64,000 nt of DNA from Marinicrinis sediminis. GTDB taxonomy: Bacteria > Bacillota > Bacilli > Paenibacillales > KCTC-33676. The notes under the pieces are model-generated. The model was not told the DNA's origin. It saw nothing but the letters and a program-made list of their open reading frames with translations, and did not search any database. The first letter of the stretch is position 1. Each line of letters starts with the position of its first letter. Below, piece by piece: positions 61,337 through 64,000 of this stretch. Location of the stretch: positions 1 to 64,000 of the forward strand of contig NZ_JBHUMM010000009.1 of assembly GCF_042685085.1 (NCBI RefSeq), read 5' to 3'. The translations under genes and the position numbers were made by a program.

Positions 61337-63022
61337 ATGAAACAGGATCGATATGAACAAACGGTTTTGGAACAAGCTGGCAAAGTCGAGGCATCGTCCG
61401 GTTTGCCTCTGACCTTGTCCAGATATGTATTGGAAAGCTTGTACGCCTGGGGCGTCAGGCGCATATACGGGGTCATTGGAGATGCCAATCTGGTCTTTCT
61501 CAGTGAACTGGCAGCCTTTAAGAAAATTCGTTACATCGCCTGCAGGCAGGAAAACGCCGCCGCGCTGATGGCTTCTGCCGAAGCGAAGCTGACAGGACGG
61601 ATTGGAGTGGTGCTGGCGACCAGCGGGCCCGGCGCTGCCAGTTTGCTGAATAGACTGGGCGATGCTGCGATGGATCAGGTCGGTGTGCTTGCGATCACCG
61701 GTCAGGTGGAGCGTGCCAAGCTCGGAACCGGCAGCAAACAGGATCTCGACCAGCAGAAGCTCATGCTGGGCATGACTAATGCCTCTTATCTGATCAGCGA
61801 TGAAAAGGCACTGCCTGCGCTCCTTCGGCAGTGTCTGCTTGCTTCTGTCTTGCACGGTCAGGTCACCCATCTGGCTATCCCGAAGGATCTGTTCCATGAT
61901 GAAATCGATGCACCGCTTGTGGCTCCCGGGCCGTATTTGCAGCAGCCGATGCTTTGTCCTGAAGGAGAAATAGCCGAGTTTGCCGCGCATATCAGTCAGT
62001 CCAGGCAGCCGATGATTCTGGTGGGCAAGGGGGCTGGACGGGCGACACAGGAGTTGCAAACCTTCGCGGAAACGATCGGTGCGCCCGTTATGGTAACCAT
62101 GCCGGCCCGTGCCTATTTTCCCAACGCGCATCCGCTATTTCTGGGCGGACTTGGACAGGCAGGCAGTGAAGCCAGCAGTCTGTTGCTGGGGGAAAGTGAT
62201 CTGATCCTGATCATCGGTGCGACCTGGTGGCCAGAGGAATACGTCCCTGCGGGTGCGAAGGTTATTCAGATCGACAGGCGTAAGGACCATCTGGGCAAGC
62301 ATGTGCATATCGCGAAGGGGCTGGCGGGTGATGTGAAACAGATTGTGCCTGTCTTGATCGGCATGTGTCACGGTCAGGGGAAGGGGCGTGAAGATTGGCT
62401 GAAGCGTGTGCAAGTGGAGAAAGGGAAGTGGGAGCGTCGTGTGGCGGCTGAGTTACGGGAGAGGGCGAACTCCCTCATGCGCCCGCAGCAGGCCGTTGCC
62501 GCATTGGCGGAGCACATGCCCGAAAAGGCCATCATCACGCTGGATACCGGTGATCACACGCTATGGTTTCACCGGAGCTTTGTATGCAAACCGGATCAGG
62601 AAGTGCTGCTGTCCGGTCGTCATCGAACACTTGGATTCGGCTTGCCTGCTGCCATAGCAGCCAAGCTCGTCTATCCCGAGCGTCAGGTGCTTGCGATTAC
62701 GGGAGACGGTGGCGTCGTACAGACGTTTATGGAATGGATGACGGCTGTGGCGCACAAGCTGCCGATACTTCTCGCCGTCTTTCGCAATGGAAGCTATGCG
62801 ATGGAGAAGAATCGCATGGATGTGCACGGCCTGGATACACTCGGCAGCAGCATCCTGAACCCGGATTTTGCTGCGATGGCAGAGGCAGGCGGCGCAACGG
62901 GCTGGCAAATAAAGACGGTGGAAGACCTTCATCACAGAATGCAAATGGCCTTGCGAGCGCGCAAGCCCGTTCTGCTCGATATTTGGATATCCGATGAGCA
63001 GGTCCCGCATACGAAAATGTAG
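61337..63022 (+). CDS. ThDP-dependent pyruvate-oxidase-like enzyme
   Basis: A 561-residue member of the acetolactate synthase/pyruvate oxidase group. The N-terminal PYR domain has the catalytic Glu72 in CRQENAAAL. A central FAD/Rossmann-like domain follows (about 190-330), and the PP domain has the ThDP motif starting GDGG with Asp457 and ending LLAVFRN. GATSGPGA-type glycine motifs are present (ATSGPGAASLLN). It resembles Bacillus YdaP pyruvate oxidase, which converts pyruvate to acetate or acetyl phosphate; acetolactate synthase activity is less likely without a regulatory subunit. GGGAGG precedes the ATG. A long-stem terminator follows. Confidence 0.87.
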   Translation: MKQDRYEQTVLEQAGKVEASSGLPLTLSRYVLESLYAWGVRRIYGVIGDANLVFLSELAAFKKIRYIACRQENAAALMASAEAKLTGRIGVVLATSGPGAASLLNRLGDAAMDQVGVLAITGQVERAKLGTGSKQDLDQQKLMLGMTNASYLISDEKALPALLRQCLLASVLHGQVTHLAIPKDLFHDEIDAPLVAPGPYLQQPMLCPEGEIAEFAAHISQSRQPMILVGKGAGRATQELQTFAETIGAPVMVTMPARAYFPNAHPLFLGGLGQAGSEASSLLLGESDLILIIGATWWPEEYVPAGAKVIQIDRRKDHLGKHVHIAKGLAGDVKQIVPVLIGMCHGQGKGREDWLKRVQVEKGKWERRVAAELRERANSLMRPQQAVAALAEHMPEKAIITLDTGDHTLWFHRSFVCKPDQEVLLSGRHRTLGFGLPAAIAAKLVYPERQVLAITGDGGVVQTFMEWMTAVAHKLPILLAVFRNGSYAMEKNRMDVHGLDTLGSSILNPDFAAMAEAGGATGWQIKTVEDLHHRMQMALRARKPVLLDIWISDEQVPHTKM

Positions 63023-63031
63023 CGAACATAA

Positions 63032-63110
63032 AAAGAGAGACGAGCTCACCGGCCCGTCAGCGAAGTATCCTTATACCTCGCGGAACCGGGAGATGATCGT
63101 CTCTCTTTCT
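63032..63110 (+). terminator. Long-range inverted repeat, probable terminator of the ThDP-enzyme gene
   Basis: AAAGAGAGACGA (63032-63043) and TCGTCTCTCTTT (63097-63108) are exact 12-bp complements, with GC-rich inner sequence and CTTCTTCT after. One arm lies inside the end of the convergent small gene and encodes part of its C terminus. Confidence 0.5.
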
Positions 63111-63301
63111 TCTTCTGTGCCCTGGAACCGGTCTGCTGCATAGTATTGCTCGACCCAGTTCATCAGTTGGGGACGGCTGAGGAAGGTATGGCAATCCTCT
63201 CCCCACTGATCGGAGATGACGCGAACGGTGATTTTCTTTCCTTTCACTTCCGCGTGAACCATGTTCCATTTATCCCATTTATATATTTCGAATTTGGTCA
63301 T
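63071..63301 (-). CDS. Small conserved-looking protein of unknown function
   Basis: A 76-residue soluble protein, MTKFEIYKWDKWNMVHAE, with a central GEDCHTFLSRPQLMNW and a charged C terminus (TEEERETIISRF). Start at 63301 follows GGGGGTGA closely. It has no transmembrane segment and one cysteine. I do not recognise the family. It probably shares a transcript with the MFS gene upstream, which ends 62 bp before it. Confidence 0.7.
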   Translation of the reverse strand: MTKFEIYKWDKWNMVHAEVKGKKITVRVISDQWGEDCHTFLSRPQLMNWVEQYYAADRFQGTEEERETIISRFREV

Positions 63302-63363
63302 CCTGTCACCCCCATATGGCTGCAAGTATACCTGCTCGGAGCAGGCAAAGTCAATCTCCGAAT

Positions 63364-64000
63364 CTAGTGGACGGAGTGATCGTGGTGTCCGCGGTCCACC
63401 GACTGCCGCATGGTGAACACATGCAGAATGATAAACCCGATGGCTGTTACGAAGGCGAGTGCGGACGCAGACAGGAAGAGAACGCGTCCGGAGCTCAGGT
63501 TGTAAATCCATCCGCCCAGCAAGGCACTGATCATGCCGGCCATTCCCACCCAGACAACGGTAAACATTGCTTGTCCGGTTGCCCGGTATTCATCGGGGAT
63601 GAGCACACTCAGGTATCGGATTGCCGTCACCAGGAAGATGCCAAAGGTGATGCTGTGCATCGACTGGACCAAAATAATTTGTACGGGATGATCCAACAGA
63701 GCGGTCAGCATATGCCGGAGCACATAGGCGAAGCCGGCAATCGCCAGCAGCGGCAATTCACGAAATTTGTGACCGAATTTGCTAAGAAGCAGAAACATCG
63801 GGATTTCGCTCAGGGCCGAGATCATAGGAGACCATCCAATCAGGTCCTCGCTGGCTCCGAGTTCTTTCAGGTAGAGAGTGAGGTAGTTGTCAGTCGTACG
63901 GTGGCTGATGGAAATCAGCAGGATGAGGACGAAGAACCAGATAAACAGGGGGGAGCGCAGAAGCTGGAACAGGCCTGAGAATTCCATTTTTTTGGAGCTG
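63364..64000 (-). CDS. MFS transporter, partial (C-terminal part, cut by the window edge)
   Basis: The frame stays open to the right edge, so only the C-terminal 211 residues or so are seen. About six helices are present, with motifs of the LacY/nucleoside-H+ symporter-like MFS_1 group (ISHRTTDNYLTLYLKELGAS, then LIGWSPMISALSEIPMFLL). The tail ends RGHHDHSVH. An internal ATG at 63987 is probably not the start. The substrate cannot be judged. Confidence 0.8.
   Translation of the reverse strand, partial: SSKKMEFSGLFQLLRSPLFIWFFVLILLISISHRTTDNYLTLYLKELGASEDLIGWSPMISALSEIPMFLLLSKFGHKFRELPLLAIAGFAYVLRHMLTALLDHPVQIILVQSMHSITFGIFLVTAIRYLSVLIPDEYRATGQAMFTVVWVGMAGMISALLGGWIYNLSSGRVLFLSASALAFVTAIGFIILHVFTMRQSVDRGHHDHSVH

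Noticed and set aside
60295..61488. 397-codon minus-strand frame opposite the Fsr-like gene
   Set aside because: Antisense shadow of a 12-helix transporter; very Arg/Gln/His-rich with no domain.

Overview
The window looks like a chromosome segment of a Gram-positive, endospore-forming, Paenibacillus-like bacterium. The reasons are strong AGGAGG-type ribosome binding sites, several TTG and GTG starts, sporulation genes (a CotF-type coat protein, a YjcZ-type peptide, a LysM/M14 endopeptidase), an S-layer-homology protein, GH31 sugar-scavenging genes and a cobalamin riboswitch. The genus is inferred from gene content and style; no rRNA or marker gene is present. Most genes have moderate GC. Two islands are clearly AT-rich: the secreted protease at 438-1799 and the secreted protein/lipoprotein pair at 55946-57267.

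Layout. An AT-rich trypsin-like protease (minus) comes first. Next is an alpha-glucoside operon (2491-13228): a LacI regulator with two near-identical operators, two CUT1 permeases, a binding lipoprotein and two intracellular GH31 enzymes, the first fused to an N-terminal helical glucoamylase-like domain. Housekeeping genes follow: bdbC-like, racE, a LysM-M14 endopeptidase and a DUF1450 protein. A signalling block (16542-25245) holds a LytTR regulator and a PAS-hybrid kinase on the minus strand, facing an operon of HD-GYP response regulator, chemoreceptor, CheW and CheA with no CheY, CheR or CheB. After a KinB-like kinase and plsC comes the most interesting region (27574-35260): a B12 riboswitch controlling an S-layer protein built like intrinsic factor/transcobalamin, a lipoprotein with the same beta-domain, and a complete ECF transporter (T, fused A-A', S). 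The parts form a plausible relay from cell wall to membrane for corrinoid uptake.

The second half holds a LanFEG-type ABC exporter with its own two-component system, with 11-bp-phased direct repeats at the promoter (35232-39903). It also has two sporulation-type small proteins, MFS exporters, a VWA lipoprotein, a KDPG-type aldolase, a CapA-type protein, an FAH hydrolase/DUF92 pair, two M42 peptidases, a guanylate-kinase-like protein with a degenerate P-loop, and a three-gene ABC-2 exporter. An MscS channel, the AT-rich secreted pair, oligoendopeptidase F, an Fsr-like exporter and a pyruvate-oxidase-like ThDP enzyme follow, with an MFS gene cut by the right edge. Several gaps carry short tandem repeats. 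No rRNA, tRNA, CRISPR array, intact insertion sequence or prophage was seen.
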